Position numbers and translations under genes: made by a program | The notes under the pieces: generated by a model | The model's database searches: none | The model's input: only the letters and a program-made list of their open reading frames with translations | What the model was told of the DNA's origin: nothing | In this document: in pieces, positions 49,796 through 57,716 of the stretch | Position numbering within the stretch: the first letter of the stretch is position 1 | Layout of the letters: each line of letters begins with the position of its first letter | Assembly (NCBI RefSeq): GCF_002113025.1 | Contig: NZ_NEJH01000011.1 | Span: 1 to 64,000, forward strand | Direction of reading: 5' to 3' | DNA: 64,000 nt | From: Pseudomonas sp. B28(2017) | GTDB lineage: Bacteria; Pseudomonadota; Gammaproteobacteria; Pseudomonadales; Pseudomonadaceae

Positions 49796-50959
49796 TTAGC
49801 GGGTTTCGTTGAACAGTTCGCGACCGATCAGCATGCGACGGATCTCACTGGTGCCAGCGCCGATTTCGTACAACTTGGCGTCACGCAGCAGACGGCCGGC
49901 GGGGAATTCGTTGATGTAGCCGTTGCCACCGAGAATCTGGATCGCGTCGAGGGCCATTTGCGTGGCACGTTCTGCGGAGTAGAGGATTACCCCGGCGGCG
50001 TCCTTGCGCGTGGTTTCGCCACGTTCACAAGCCTGGGCCACGGCGTACAGGTAGGCGCGGCTGGCATTGAGTTGGGTGTACATGTCGGCGACCTTGCCCT
50101 GGATCAGCTGGAATTCGCCGATGCTCTGGCCGAACTGCTTGCGGTCGTGGATGTACGGCACGATCAGGTCCATGCACGCCTGCATGATCCCGGTCGGGCC
50201 ACCGGACAGGACAACGCGCTCGTAGTCGAGGCCGCTCATCAGCACTTTCACGCCGCTGTTGAGCACACCGAGGATGTTTTCTTCCGGAACTTCGACGTCA
50301 TCGAAAAACAGCTCGCAGGTGTTCGAACCGCGCATGCCGAGCTTGTCGAACTTGTTGCTGCGGCTGAAGCCTTTCCAGTCGCGCTCGACGATGAAGGCGG
50401 TGATGCCATGGGGGCCTTTTTCCAGGTCGGTCTTGGCGTAGATCACGTAGGTGTTGGCGTCCGGGCCGTTGGTGATCCAGGTCTTGCTGCCGTTGAGCAC
50501 ATAGTGATCGCCGCGTTTATCGGCACGCAGTTTCATCGAGACCACGTCGGAACCGGCATTCGGCTCGCTCATGGCTAACGCGCCGATATGCTCGCCGCTG
50601 ATCAGCTTCGGCAGGTATCTGGATTTCTGTTCGTGGTTGCCGTTGCGATTGATCTGGTTGACGCAGAGGTTGGAGTGGGCGCCGTAGGACAACGCCACCG
50701 AGGCCGAGCCACGGCTGATTTCTTCCATGACCACCACGTGGGCCAGGTAACCCAGGCCGGCACCGCCATACTCTTCCGGCACGGTAATGCCCAGCAGGCC
50801 CATGTCGCCGAATTTGCGCCACAGGTCGGCGGGGAACAGGTTGTCGGTGTCGATCTGAGCGGCGCGAGGGGCGATCTCTTTGGCGACGAAGGACTGAACC
50901 TGATCGCGCAGCATGTCGATGGTTTCACCGAGGGCAAAGTTCAGGGATGGGTAGCTCAT
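49796..50959 (-). CDS. liuA: Isovaleryl-CoA dehydrogenase LiuA
   Basis: A 387-residue FAD acyl-CoA dehydrogenase that oxidises isovaleryl-CoA. The catalytic Glu lies in 'GLDYERVVLSGGP', the position characteristic of isovaleryl-CoA dehydrogenases. Other motifs are 'AMSEPNAGSDVVSM', 'WITNGPDANTYVIYAKT' and 'QILGGNGYINEFPAGR'. First gene of liuABCD; two LiuR-type palindromes lie 55 and 98 bases upstream. Ribosome-binding site AAAGGTGA. Confidence 0.94.
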   Translation of the reverse strand: MSYPSLNFALGETIDMLRDQVQSFVAKEIAPRAAQIDTDNLFPADLWRKFGDMGLLGITVPEEYGGAGLGYLAHVVVMEEISRGSASVALSYGAHSNLCVNQINRNGNHEQKSRYLPKLISGEHIGALAMSEPNAGSDVVSMKLRADKRGDHYVLNGSKTWITNGPDANTYVIYAKTDLEKGPHGITAFIVERDWKGFSRSNKFDKLGMRGSNTCELFFDDVEVPEENILGVLNSGVKVLMSGLDYERVVLSGGPTGIMQACMDLIVPYIHDRKQFGQSIGEFQLIQGKVADMYTQLNASRAYLYAVAQACERGETTRKDAAGVILYSAERATQMALDAIQILGGNGYINEFPAGRLLRDAKLYEIGAGTSEIRRMLIGRELFNETR

Positions 50960-51013
50960 GGGTCACCTTTTGGCTTTTTTGTCGGTTGGTGAGGCAGTCA
51001 ATCAGTTCTCACC

Positions 51014-51072
51014 TTTACGTTAACGTAAACCTGTGACGAATGGCTGTCAATCACCCTTTACGTTAACGTCAA
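51014..51072. promoter_or_regulatory. Two LiuR-type operators
   Basis: TTTACGTTAACGTAAA (51014-51029, perfect palindrome) and TTTACGTTAACGTCAA (51057-51072). They lie upstream of liuA and before the divergent acyl-CoA ligase. A third copy lies upstream of liuR at 55131. The pattern fits a MerR-type leucine-catabolism regulator. Confidence 0.75.
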
Positions 51073-51118
51073 CTTGAGCGAGAGTAGAGGCAGTTCAAGA
51101 TAGAACGCGGACGAATCT

Positions 51119-51209
51119 TGTGGGAGCGAGCCTGCACGCGAAAGCGTCGGATTAGACAGCAGTGATGTTGAGTGTGCCGGCCTCTTCGCGAGTAGGCTCG
51201 CTCCCACAG
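51119..51209. repeat. BIME between LiuR boxes and acyl-CoA ligase
   Basis: Two inverted REP units with the spacer 'aagcgtcggattagacagcag...gttgagtgtgcc', the second BIME class. It lies 42 bases upstream of the ligase start, i.e. probably in its leader. Confidence 0.88.
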
Positions 51210-51251
51210 ATGGCCGCGAGTAGCCCATTAAAAAAGACAATAGGGGTCGTC

Positions 51252-52949
51252 ATGGATCAACCCAGTGCAAGCCCGCAACGCAGTTACACCCGTGGTTCCC
51301 AGGATAAAGCCTTGCTGGCGATGACCATCGGCCAGGCGTTCGACAACACGGTTGCGCAGTACCCGGACAGGGAGGCGCTGGTGGTGCGCCATCAACAACT
51401 GCGTTACACCTGGTGGCAATTGGCCGAGACCGCGGACCTGCACGCCAGGGCGCTGCTGGCGTTGGGGCTGAAAGCCGGGGACCGCCTTGGCATCTGGGCG
51501 CCGAATTGCGCGCAGTGGTGCATCAGCCAGATTGCCACCGCGAAAATCGGCGTGATTCTGGTCAATATCAACCCCGCGTATCGCAGTTCCGAACTCGAAT
51601 ACGTACTCAAGCAATCCGGGTGCCAATGGCTGGTGTGTGCCGGGGCCTTCAAGACCTCGAACTATCACGCGATGCTGCAAGGTCTGGTGCCGGAACTGGC
51701 CGAGCAATCCATTGGCAAGTTGCACAGCGAGCGATTGCCGGAGTTGCGGGGCGTCATCAGCCTGGATGCGCAGCCACCATCAGGGTTCCTGCCATGGTCG
51801 CAACTGGCCGCTCTGGCGGGCAGCGTGACGGTCGAGCAACTGCATGAGCGCCAGGACAGCCTGCATTTCGATCAGCCGGTGAATATCCAGTACACCTCCG
51901 GCACCACCGGTTTCCCCAAGGGCGCGACCCTCAGTCACTACAACATTCTCAACAATGGCTACATGGTCGGCGAAAGCCTGGGCCTGACGGCGGCCGATCG
52001 ACTGGTGATCCCGGTACCGCTGTATCACTGCTTCGGCATGGTCATGGGCAACCTCGGTTGCATCACCCATGGCAGCACCATGATTTATCCGAACGACGCG
52101 TTCGATCCATTGCTGACCCTCGGCACCGTGGCCGACGAAAAAGCCACGGCGCTGTACGGCGTGCCAACCATGTTCATCGCCATGCTCGATCAGCCACAAC
52201 GTGCCGGGTTCGACCTGTCGAGCCTGCGCACCGGCATCATGGCGGGCGCAACCTGTCCTATCGAAGTGATGCGCCGGGTCATCAGTGAAATGCACATGAG
52301 TGAAGTGCAGATTGCCTACGGCATGACGGAAACCAGCCCTGTGTCGTTGCAGACCGGTCCGTCGGACGATCTGGAATTGCGCGTCACCACGGTCGGGCGC
52401 ACCCAGCCGCAACTGGAAAGCAAGATCATTGACGAGGCGGGCAACCTGGTACCTCGTGGCACCATCGGTGAGCTCTGTACCCGTGGCTACAGCGTGATGC
52501 TCGGCTACTGGAACAACCCGCAAGGCACCGCAGAAGCCATCGATCAGGCAGGCTGGATGCACACAGGTGACCTGGCGAGTATGAACGATGAAGGTTATGT
52601 GTGCATCGCCGGACGCAACAAGGACATGATCATCCGTGGCGGTGAGAACATTTACCCGCGGGAACTGGAAGAGTTTTTCTTTACTCATCCGGCTGTTGCG
52701 GACGTTCAGGTGATCGGCATTCCTTGCTCGCGCTACGGCGAAGAGATCGTCGCCTGGATCAAGTTCCACCCCGGCCACAGCGCCACCGAGCAGGAACTGC
52801 AAGCCTGGTGCAAGGAGCGCATCGCGCACTTCAAAACGCCGCGCTACTTCAAGTTCGTCGAGGAATTTCCAATGACTGTGACCGGCAAGATCCAGAAATT
52901 CCGGATGCGTGAGATCAGTATCGAGGAGTTGCGCATTAACAAGGCCTGA
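51252..52949 (+). CDS. Acyl-CoA synthetase (AMP-binding, medium/branched-chain type)
   Basis: A 565-residue adenylate-forming ligase. AMP-binding signature 'YTSGTTGFPKGATLSHYN', 'IAYGMTETSPVS', 'HTGDLASMNDEGYVCIAGRNKDMIIRGGENIYPRELE' (in parts) and the C-terminal 'VTGKIQKFRMRE' with the catalytic Lys. ATG 51252 is used; a longer frame starts within the BIME. Its place between the two parts of the liu region suggests activation of a branched or medium-chain acid feeding acyl-CoA dehydrogenation, but its substrate is not determinable from sequence. It is divergent from liuA and convergent with the crcY sRNA. Confidence 0.9.
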   Translation: MDQPSASPQRSYTRGSQDKALLAMTIGQAFDNTVAQYPDREALVVRHQQLRYTWWQLAETADLHARALLALGLKAGDRLGIWAPNCAQWCISQIATAKIGVILVNINPAYRSSELEYVLKQSGCQWLVCAGAFKTSNYHAMLQGLVPELAEQSIGKLHSERLPELRGVISLDAQPPSGFLPWSQLAALAGSVTVEQLHERQDSLHFDQPVNIQYTSGTTGFPKGATLSHYNILNNGYMVGESLGLTAADRLVIPVPLYHCFGMVMGNLGCITHGSTMIYPNDAFDPLLTLGTVADEKATALYGVPTMFIAMLDQPQRAGFDLSSLRTGIMAGATCPIEVMRRVISEMHMSEVQIAYGMTETSPVSLQTGPSDDLELRVTTVGRTQPQLESKIIDEAGNLVPRGTIGELCTRGYSVMLGYWNNPQGTAEAIDQAGWMHTGDLASMNDEGYVCIAGRNKDMIIRGGENIYPRELEEFFFTHPAVADVQVIGIPCSRYGEEIVAWIKFHPGHSATEQELQAWCKERIAHFKTPRYFKFVEEFPMTVTGKIQKFRMREISIEELRINKA

Positions 52950-52957
52950 CACAAAAC

Positions 52958-53048
52958 CTGTGGGAGCGAGCCTGCTCGCGAAAGCGTCGGATCAGTCGAC
53001 ATCACTGTTGAATGTGCCGACCTCTTCGCGAGCAGGCTCGCTCCCACA
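52958..53048. repeat. BIME after acyl-CoA ligase
   Basis: Two inverted REP units with the spacer 'aagcgtcggatcagtcgacatcactgttgaatgtgccg', the same class as 51119 and 59134. Confidence 0.92.
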
Positions 53049-53084
53049 AATCTGGTCGGTTAAAACCTGAAAGCCAGACAGCAC

Positions 53085-53108
53085 AAAGGGGAGCCGAGGC
53101 TCCCCTTT
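53085..53108 (-). terminator. Terminator hairpin of CrcY
   Basis: AAAGGGGAGCC, TC, GGCTCCCCTTT on the minus strand: perfect 11-bp stem ending in TTT. It is symmetric and could also act on the plus-strand ligase transcript. Confidence 0.75.
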
Positions 53109-53463
53109 AATTTGTCGTTGCGCGTGCTCTTTTTTTATTATTGAGGGTCGGTCTGTTTTTGTTTTTGGCAACCGTTGCCCTTTACCGCTGTTTTTGGTGA
53201 TCCCCATCCGGGATCAAGAGCAAACGTATTTTTTTGAGCGCTGATCTACTTTTTCGCCTAGCGATCCAACCAGTTCGGGAGCTACCTGAAGGTAGTTTTA
53301 TTCTTCTCTGCCCGGTTGCGGGTAACTCCGAAAAGCACCCTGAAAGCACATCTTCTCCAAAAAAATCTGTTAGCTGCGTCTCTGCCGTGTTGTTTTTGTT
53401 ATGTCAGAGTCGTTACGTCTTGTTTTTATTAGGTTTGCTGCAATTTTTTTATTCTTGTTATGC
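53085..53463 (-). ncRNA. crcY: CrcY-type small RNA (CrcZ/CrcY family)
   Basis: A minus-strand sRNA of about 380 nt that should sequester Hfq/Crc and thereby relieve catabolite repression. Evidence: an AT-rich, non-coding interval; a sigma-54 promoter 12 bases upstream; the predicted 5' end GCATAACAAGAATAA, like CrcZ; and several A-rich motifs of the AAnAAnAA class in the RNA. Exact examples are AACAAGAA (53459-53452), AATAAAAA (53430-53423), AAGAATAA (53305-53298) and AATAATAA (53142-53135), with further near-matches at about 53400-53387 and 53166-53154. A GC hairpin ends it. The place next to the HMG-CoA lyase gene is, from memory, that of crcY in P. putida (near PP_3540), rather than crcZ, which lies by cbrB. 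Confidence 0.85.
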
Positions 53464-53470
53464 GATAGAT

Positions 53471-53489
53471 AAAGCAGGAGGCATGCCAA
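53471..53489 (-). promoter_or_regulatory. Sigma-54 promoter of crcY
   Basis: Minus strand TTGGCATGCCTCCTGCTTT matches the -24/-12 consensus TTGGCACG-N4-TTGCW with GG (53487-53486) and GC (53475-53474) 12 bases apart. The predicted start is about 53463. Confidence 0.82.
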
Positions 53490-53570
53490 CTTTTAAAAGT
53501 CCTTTAAAATCAACTGTTTGCTGTTTTGTAGGATTTTGCGCCTCAGGCAAAACCCTACATTTTGTTTCCG

Positions 53571-53611
53571 TGTTACTCGCTTGCGCCCACGTTTGAGTCC
53601 GAGCGGTAACA
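53571..53611. promoter_or_regulatory. CbrB-type activator half-sites upstream of crcY
   Basis: TGTTAC (53571-53576) and GTAACA (53606-53611) are an inverted pair 110-150 bases upstream of the crcY start, a usual distance for a sigma-54 enhancer. These half-sites are those reported for CbrB. The spacing here is 29 bases, so more than one subsite may be involved. The palindrome TGTAGGATTTTGC...GCAAAACCCTACA (53527-53559) lies between the sites and the promoter. Confidence 0.6.
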
Positions 53612-53631
53612 CCCGGACACACTCAACGCAC

Positions 53632-54531
53632 TCACTGTGCGCTGCGAGCCTTCGCCACGCGGGAACCGGTAGGGCGACCCAATACGCTGCAAATCTGCTG
53701 ACCGGCGAGCATCAAGGTGTCGAGATCGATGCCGGTGTCGATGCCCAGGCCGTTGAGCAGGTAAACCACGTCTTCGGTCGCGACGTTACCGCTGGCGCCC
53801 TTGGCATAGGGGCAGCCGCCCAGGCCGGCGATGGAGCTGTCGAACACCGAGATGCCTTCCAGCAGACTGGCGTAGATGTTGGCCACTGCCTGACCGTAGG
53901 TGTCGTGGAAGTGACCTGCGAGTTTTTCCCGGGGCACATCCTTTGATACCACTTCAAACATCTTGCGGGTTGCGCCAGCGGTGCCGGTGCCGATGGTGTC
54001 CCCCAGCGAGACCTCATAGCAGCCCATGGCATAAAGCTCGCGAGCGACCCGGGCGACTTGCTCGGGTGCGACGTGACCTTCATAAGGGCAACCCAGCACA
54101 CAGGACACGTAACCGCGAACCGTTACGCCGTGCTGTCTCGCCGCGTCCATGATCGGTACGAAACGCTCCAGGCTTTCGCTGATCGAACAATTGATGTTGC
54201 GTTGGGAAAAAGCTTCGGATGCCGCCGCGAACACAGCCACTTCCTTGACCCCGGCGGCGAGGGCATCTTCGAAACCGCGCAGGTTGGGAGCGAGCGCGCC
54301 ATAAACCACACCCGGTTTGCGCTGTATCTGCGCGAAAACCTCAGCGGAACCGGCCATCTGCGGCACCCACTTGGGCGAAACGAAACTGCCGACTTCTATA
54401 TAGCCGAGCCCGGCTGCGGTCAGTGCATCGACCAGTTGCACCTTGTCGGCGACGCTGATGGGCTGGGCTTCGTTCTGCAGGCCGTCGCGAGGGCCGACTT
54501 CGACAATGCGTACGTGGGTGGGGAGGGACAT
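53632..54531 (-). CDS. liuE: Hydroxymethylglutaryl-CoA lyase LiuE
   Basis: A 299-residue TIM-barrel lyase that cleaves HMG-CoA to acetoacetate and acetyl-CoA, the last step of leucine degradation. 'EVGPRDGLQNE' and 'GLGGCPYAKGASGN' are diagnostic, the latter carrying the active-site Cys. ATG at 54531 gives MSLPTHVRIVEVG; the 26-codon extension lies in the REP-containing leader. It follows liuR at 155 bases with a BIME between, and is separated from liuABCD by the ligase and crcY. Confidence 0.94.
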   Translation of the reverse strand: MSLPTHVRIVEVGPRDGLQNEAQPISVADKVQLVDALTAAGLGYIEVGSFVSPKWVPQMAGSAEVFAQIQRKPGVVYGALAPNLRGFEDALAAGVKEVAVFAAASEAFSQRNINCSISESLERFVPIMDAARQHGVTVRGYVSCVLGCPYEGHVAPEQVARVARELYAMGCYEVSLGDTIGTGTAGATRKMFEVVSKDVPREKLAGHFHDTYGQAVANIYASLLEGISVFDSSIAGLGGCPYAKGASGNVATEDVVYLLNGLGIDTGIDLDTLMLAGQQICSVLGRPTGSRVAKARSAQ

Positions 54532-54570
54532 GGGCTTCGACCTGTGTTGATTGTCTGAATGTGCAAAAAA

Positions 54571-54672
54571 CTGTAGGAGCGAGCTTGCTCGCGATGGGCT
54601 CCCATGCACTGCGTTTATCCAGCAGACACGCGTTATCGTTAACGGCCATCGCGAGCAAGCTCGCTCCTACAG
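54571..54672. repeat. BIME between liuR and liuE, followed by T tract
   Basis: Two REP units able to fold into one long stem, with the 'acgcgttatcgttaacgg' spacer. On the minus strand the element is directly followed by TTTTTT (54570-54565), so it may act as a partial terminator between liuR and liuE. Confidence 0.85.
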
Positions 54673-54686
54673 GGGGCGGTGTGGAT

Positions 54687-55088
54687 TTACTGAACCGATT
54701 CCTGGCTTTTGAGCGTCTGCTCCAGCGCCTGCACGCAGCGCTCTTCGGCAGTATCCAGCTCCAGTTTCATCTGTTCGATGTCCAGCAACTGCTGCTCCAG
54801 CTGCTCACGGCGCTCGCTGATTTTCGCCAGCATGCTGTGCAGTTGCTTGGTGTTACCGCTGGACGGGTCGTAGAGCTCGATCAGCTCGCGGCATTCGGCC
54901 AGCGAGAAACCGATGCGTTTGCCCCGCAGGATCAGCTTCAGGCTGACCTTGTCGCGAGGCGAGTAAATGCGTTCCTGGCCACGACGCTCGGGGCTGAGCA
55001 GGCCTTGCTCTTCATAAAAGCGAATGGCGCGGGTGGTGATATCAAGCTCGCGGGCGAGATCGGAAATGCTGTAGGTCTGGCTGCTCAT
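54687..55088 (-). CDS. liuR: MerR-family regulator of leucine catabolism LiuR
   Basis: A 133-residue MerR-type repressor. The winged HTH is at 1-75 ('YSISDLARELDITTRAIRFYEEQGLLSPERRG'; shown in part), with a dimerising coiled coil at about 80-125 ('KISERREQLEQQLLDIEQMK'). No metal-binding Cys is present, fitting a regulator of acyl-CoA metabolism. A 16-bp palindrome at 55131-55146 lies 43 bases upstream, and two related copies lie by liuA, which ties it to the liu genes. Confidence 0.9.
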   Translation of the reverse strand: MSSQTYSISDLARELDITTRAIRFYEEQGLLSPERRGQERIYSPRDKVSLKLILRGKRIGFSLAECRELIELYDPSSGNTKQLHSMLAKISERREQLEQQLLDIEQMKLELDTAEERCVQALEQTLKSQESVQ

Positions 55089-55130
55089 GGGCGCGCTCGC
55101 AATAGGTCATGGCGCTAAGCTAATGGCAGG

Positions 55131-55146
55131 TTGACGTTTACGTCAA
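55131..55146. promoter_or_regulatory. LiuR box upstream of liuR
   Basis: TTGACGTTTACGTCAA, inverted arms TTGACGT and ACGTCAA around TT. Related to the two sites at 51014 and 51057; suggests autoregulation. Confidence 0.75.
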
Positions 55147-55178
55147 GGGGCAGAGGTTTTCAGTGTGCTGACGGGCCT

Positions 55179-55254
55179 CTTCGCGAGCAGGCTCGCTCCC
55201 ACAGTGGATATCCAGTGAGCACAATCTGTGTGGGAGCGAGCCTGCTCGCGAAAA
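55179..55254. repeat. BIME (two facing REP units)
   Basis: 'CTTCGCGAGCAGGCTCGCTCCCACA', about 25 bases, then 'TGTGGGAGCGAGCCTGCTCGCG'. Lies between the liuR promoter and the end of the LysR gene at 55275. Confidence 0.92.
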
Positions 55255-55274
55255 GGGCACCTCGATATCAAACC

Positions 55275-56204
55275 CTACACCTTCTCGAGCTTTTTCTCCT
55301 GCGCCGTCACCTGCTGGCACAACTCGATCATCTGCTCGCGCATCCAGCGGTTCGCCGGGTCCTGATCAGTGCTTTCGTGCCAGTAAAGGTGGGTTTCCAC
55401 CGGCGGCACATCGTTGACTGGCAGATAAAAGGCGTGCAGGTCGTTGCGGCGGGCGAAGCGTTCCGGCACGGTCATGACCATGTCCGTCTGCTGCAACACT
55501 TGCGAGGCCATCAGGTAATGCTGGGAGCGCAGGGCGATCTTGCGCTGGATGCCCATTTTGCCCAGCGCCAGGTCGACATAGCCGAGGCCACTGCGGCGGC
55601 TGGAAATATGGATGTGGGTCAGGCTCAGGTAATCATCCAGCGTGAGTTTCTCTTTGCCCGCCAGCGGATGCCCCTTGCGCATGGCACACACGTAGCGGTC
55701 TTCCATCAACTTGACGTGACGTACCTGCGGGTCGGTGTTGAGCGGCGCATCCACCGCGAAGTCGAGGCGTCCGGCTGCCAGTTCCTTGGTGGTTTCGCGG
55801 CGTTTTGACAGAAAGCTTTCGATGATCACCGTCGGCGCGAGGCGGCGCAGGCGTTGGAACAGCGGCGGCAGGATCACCGCTTCGGTGAGGTCGGTCATGC
55901 TGATGCGGTAGGTCTTGACCGCCTGCTGCGGATTGAATATGCGGCTTTCCTGCACCGACACGCGCAGCAGCGAGAGCGCGTTGCGCACCGGGCCGATGAT
56001 GTTCTGAGCCATGGGCGTCGGCACCATGCCCTGGGCGGTGCGCACGAACAGTGGGTCGTTGAAGGTCTCGCGCAGACGCGCCAACGCATTCGACACTGCC
56101 GGTTGGGTGATGCCGACGATTTGCCCGGCGCGGGTCAGGTTGGCTTCGGTGTAGATCGCGTCGAAGACGATGAAAAGGTTGAGATCGACCTTGCTCAGAT
56201 TCAT
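55275..56204 (-). CDS. LysR-family regulator divergent to an acyl-CoA dehydrogenase
   Basis: A 309-residue LysR protein. Its N-terminus 'LSKVDLNLFIVFDAIYTEAN' and HTH 'LTRAGQIVGITQPAVSNAL' are of the NodD/NahR/LinR branch, usually activators responding to aromatic or acyl compounds. It is divergent to the dehydrogenase at 56370 with 165 bases between starts. That spacer contains ATCA-N8-TGAT (56253-56268) and other weak dyads. Probable regulator of the dehydrogenase. Confidence 0.88.
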   Translation of the reverse strand: MNLSKVDLNLFIVFDAIYTEANLTRAGQIVGITQPAVSNALARLRETFNDPLFVRTAQGMVPTPMAQNIIGPVRNALSLLRVSVQESRIFNPQQAVKTYRISMTDLTEAVILPPLFQRLRRLAPTVIIESFLSKRRETTKELAAGRLDFAVDAPLNTDPQVRHVKLMEDRYVCAMRKGHPLAGKEKLTLDDYLSLTHIHISSRRSGLGYVDLALGKMGIQRKIALRSQHYLMASQVLQQTDMVMTVPERFARRNDLHAFYLPVNDVPPVETHLYWHESTDQDPANRWMREQMIELCQQVTAQEKKLEKV

Positions 56205-56369
56205 TACGCGGCTCTCTTGTTGTGTGGGCGAACTGACCGTGACGATCAGTCGATCATATATCGGTGATGAATGTTAATACACGCTGAGAATAGGTTAGGT
56301 AAATTATCAACGCTGTTCTAGCATCGATACATGATCTAAAACAACCTCCCCCAAGAAGGTATCTTGCTC

Positions 56370-57599
56370 ATGGATTTCGCTTATTCGCCCAAGGTTCAGG
56401 AACTGCGCGAGCGCGTGACAGCGTTCATGGACACCTACGTTTATCCCGCCGAAGCCGTGTTCGAACGCCAGGTCGCCGAAGGCGATCGCTGGCAGCCGAC
56501 CGCGATCATGGAAGAGCTGAAACTCAAGGCCAAGGCCGAAGGCCTGTGGAATCTGTTTCTGCCTGAGTCCGAACTGGGGGCCGGCCTGACCAACCTCGAA
56601 TACGCGCCGCTGGCGGAAATCATGGGCCGCTCGCTGCTGGGGCCAGAGCCGTTCAACTGTTCGGCACCGGACACCGGCAACATGGAAGTGCTGGTGCGTT
56701 ACGCCAACGAAGAGCAGAAACAACGCTGGCTCGAACCCTTGCTGCGCGGCGAGATCCGCTCGGCATTCGCCATGACCGAACCGGATGTCGCATCCTCCGA
56801 CGCCACCAACATGGCCGCCCGTGCAGTGCGCGATGGCGACGAGTGGGTGATCAACGGCAAGAAATGGTGGACGTCGGGTGCTTGCGACCCACGCTGCAAG
56901 ATCATGATTTTCATGGGGCTGAGCAATCCGGACGGGCCACGTCACGCCCAGCACTCGATGATTCTGGTGCCGGTGGACACCCCCGGGGTAAAAATCCTGC
57001 GTCCGCTGCCGGTGTTCGGCTACGACGACGCTCCCCACGGTCACGCCGAAGTGCTGTTTGAAAATGTCCGGGTGCCGTATGAAAACGTCCTGCTGGGCGA
57101 AGGCCGCGGCTTCGAAATTGCGCAAGGTCGCCTTGGCCCGGGCCGGATTCATCACTGCATGCGTTCGATCGGCATGGCCGAGCGTGCGCTGGAACTGATG
57201 TGCAAACGCTCGGTGAGCCGCACGGCATTCGGCAAACCCCTGGCGCGGCTGGGCGGTAACGTCGACAAGATCGCCGACTCGCGGATGGAAATCGACATGG
57301 CACGCCTGCTGACACTGAAGGCGGCGTACATGATGGACACTGTTGGCAACAAAGTGGCCCGCAGCGAGATTGCGCAGATCAAGGTCGTCGCGCCAAACGT
57401 TGCGTTGCGCGTGATCGACCGGGCAATCCAGATCCATGGCGGGGCAGGGGTTTCCAACGATTTCCCGCTGGCCTACATGTATGCGATGCAGCGCACCCTG
57501 CGCCTGGCCGACGGCCCGGACGAAGTGCACCGTGCGGCGATTGGCAAGTTCGAGATCGGCAAGTATGTACCAAAGGAAATGATGCGTAGCGGGCAGTAA
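56370..57599 (+). CDS. Acyl-CoA dehydrogenase family protein
   Basis: A 409-residue FAD acyl-CoA dehydrogenase of the longer 'ACAD10/11-like' group. Motifs are 'AFAMTEPDVASSDATNMAAR', 'WVINGKKWWTSGA' and 'HGGAGVSNDFPLAYMYA'. The ATG at 56370 follows AAGAAGG; a TTG two codons earlier is also open. It sits alone, divergent to its LysR regulator. The substrate (often a branched or hydroxyl acyl-CoA in this group) is unknown. A two-unit BIME follows. Confidence 0.9.
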   Translation: MDFAYSPKVQELRERVTAFMDTYVYPAEAVFERQVAEGDRWQPTAIMEELKLKAKAEGLWNLFLPESELGAGLTNLEYAPLAEIMGRSLLGPEPFNCSAPDTGNMEVLVRYANEEQKQRWLEPLLRGEIRSAFAMTEPDVASSDATNMAARAVRDGDEWVINGKKWWTSGACDPRCKIMIFMGLSNPDGPRHAQHSMILVPVDTPGVKILRPLPVFGYDDAPHGHAEVLFENVRVPYENVLLGEGRGFEIAQGRLGPGRIHHCMRSIGMAERALELMCKRSVSRTAFGKPLARLGGNVDKIADSRMEIDMARLLTLKAAYMMDTVGNKVARSEIAQIKVVAPNVALRVIDRAIQIHGGAGVSNDFPLAYMYAMQRTLRLADGPDEVHRAAIGKFEIGKYVPKEMMRSGQ

Positions 57600-57605
57600 C
57601 AGAAA

Positions 57606-57684
57606 CCGCGTTATCGTTCATCGCGAGCAGGCTCGCTCCCACAGGTTTAGTGCGACCTATGTAGGAGCGAGCCTGCTCGCGATG
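57606..57684. repeat. BIME after acyl-CoA dehydrogenase
   Basis: 'gcgttatcgttCATCGCGAGCAGG...' and 'GTAGGAGCGAGCCTGCTCGCGATGG' in inverted orientation; a shortened element with a fragment of the class-A spacer at its left edge. Confidence 0.85.
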
Positions 57685-57716
57685 GCGTCAGCCGGTTCAA
57701 CACAGCAACATCTGGC

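Noticed and set aside
53234..53596. Plus-strand ORF of 120 codons in the AT-rich gap
   Set aside because: It lies antisense over the crcY sRNA and its promoter, has no ribosome-binding site and gives a low-complexity Cys/Leu/Phe-rich peptide.
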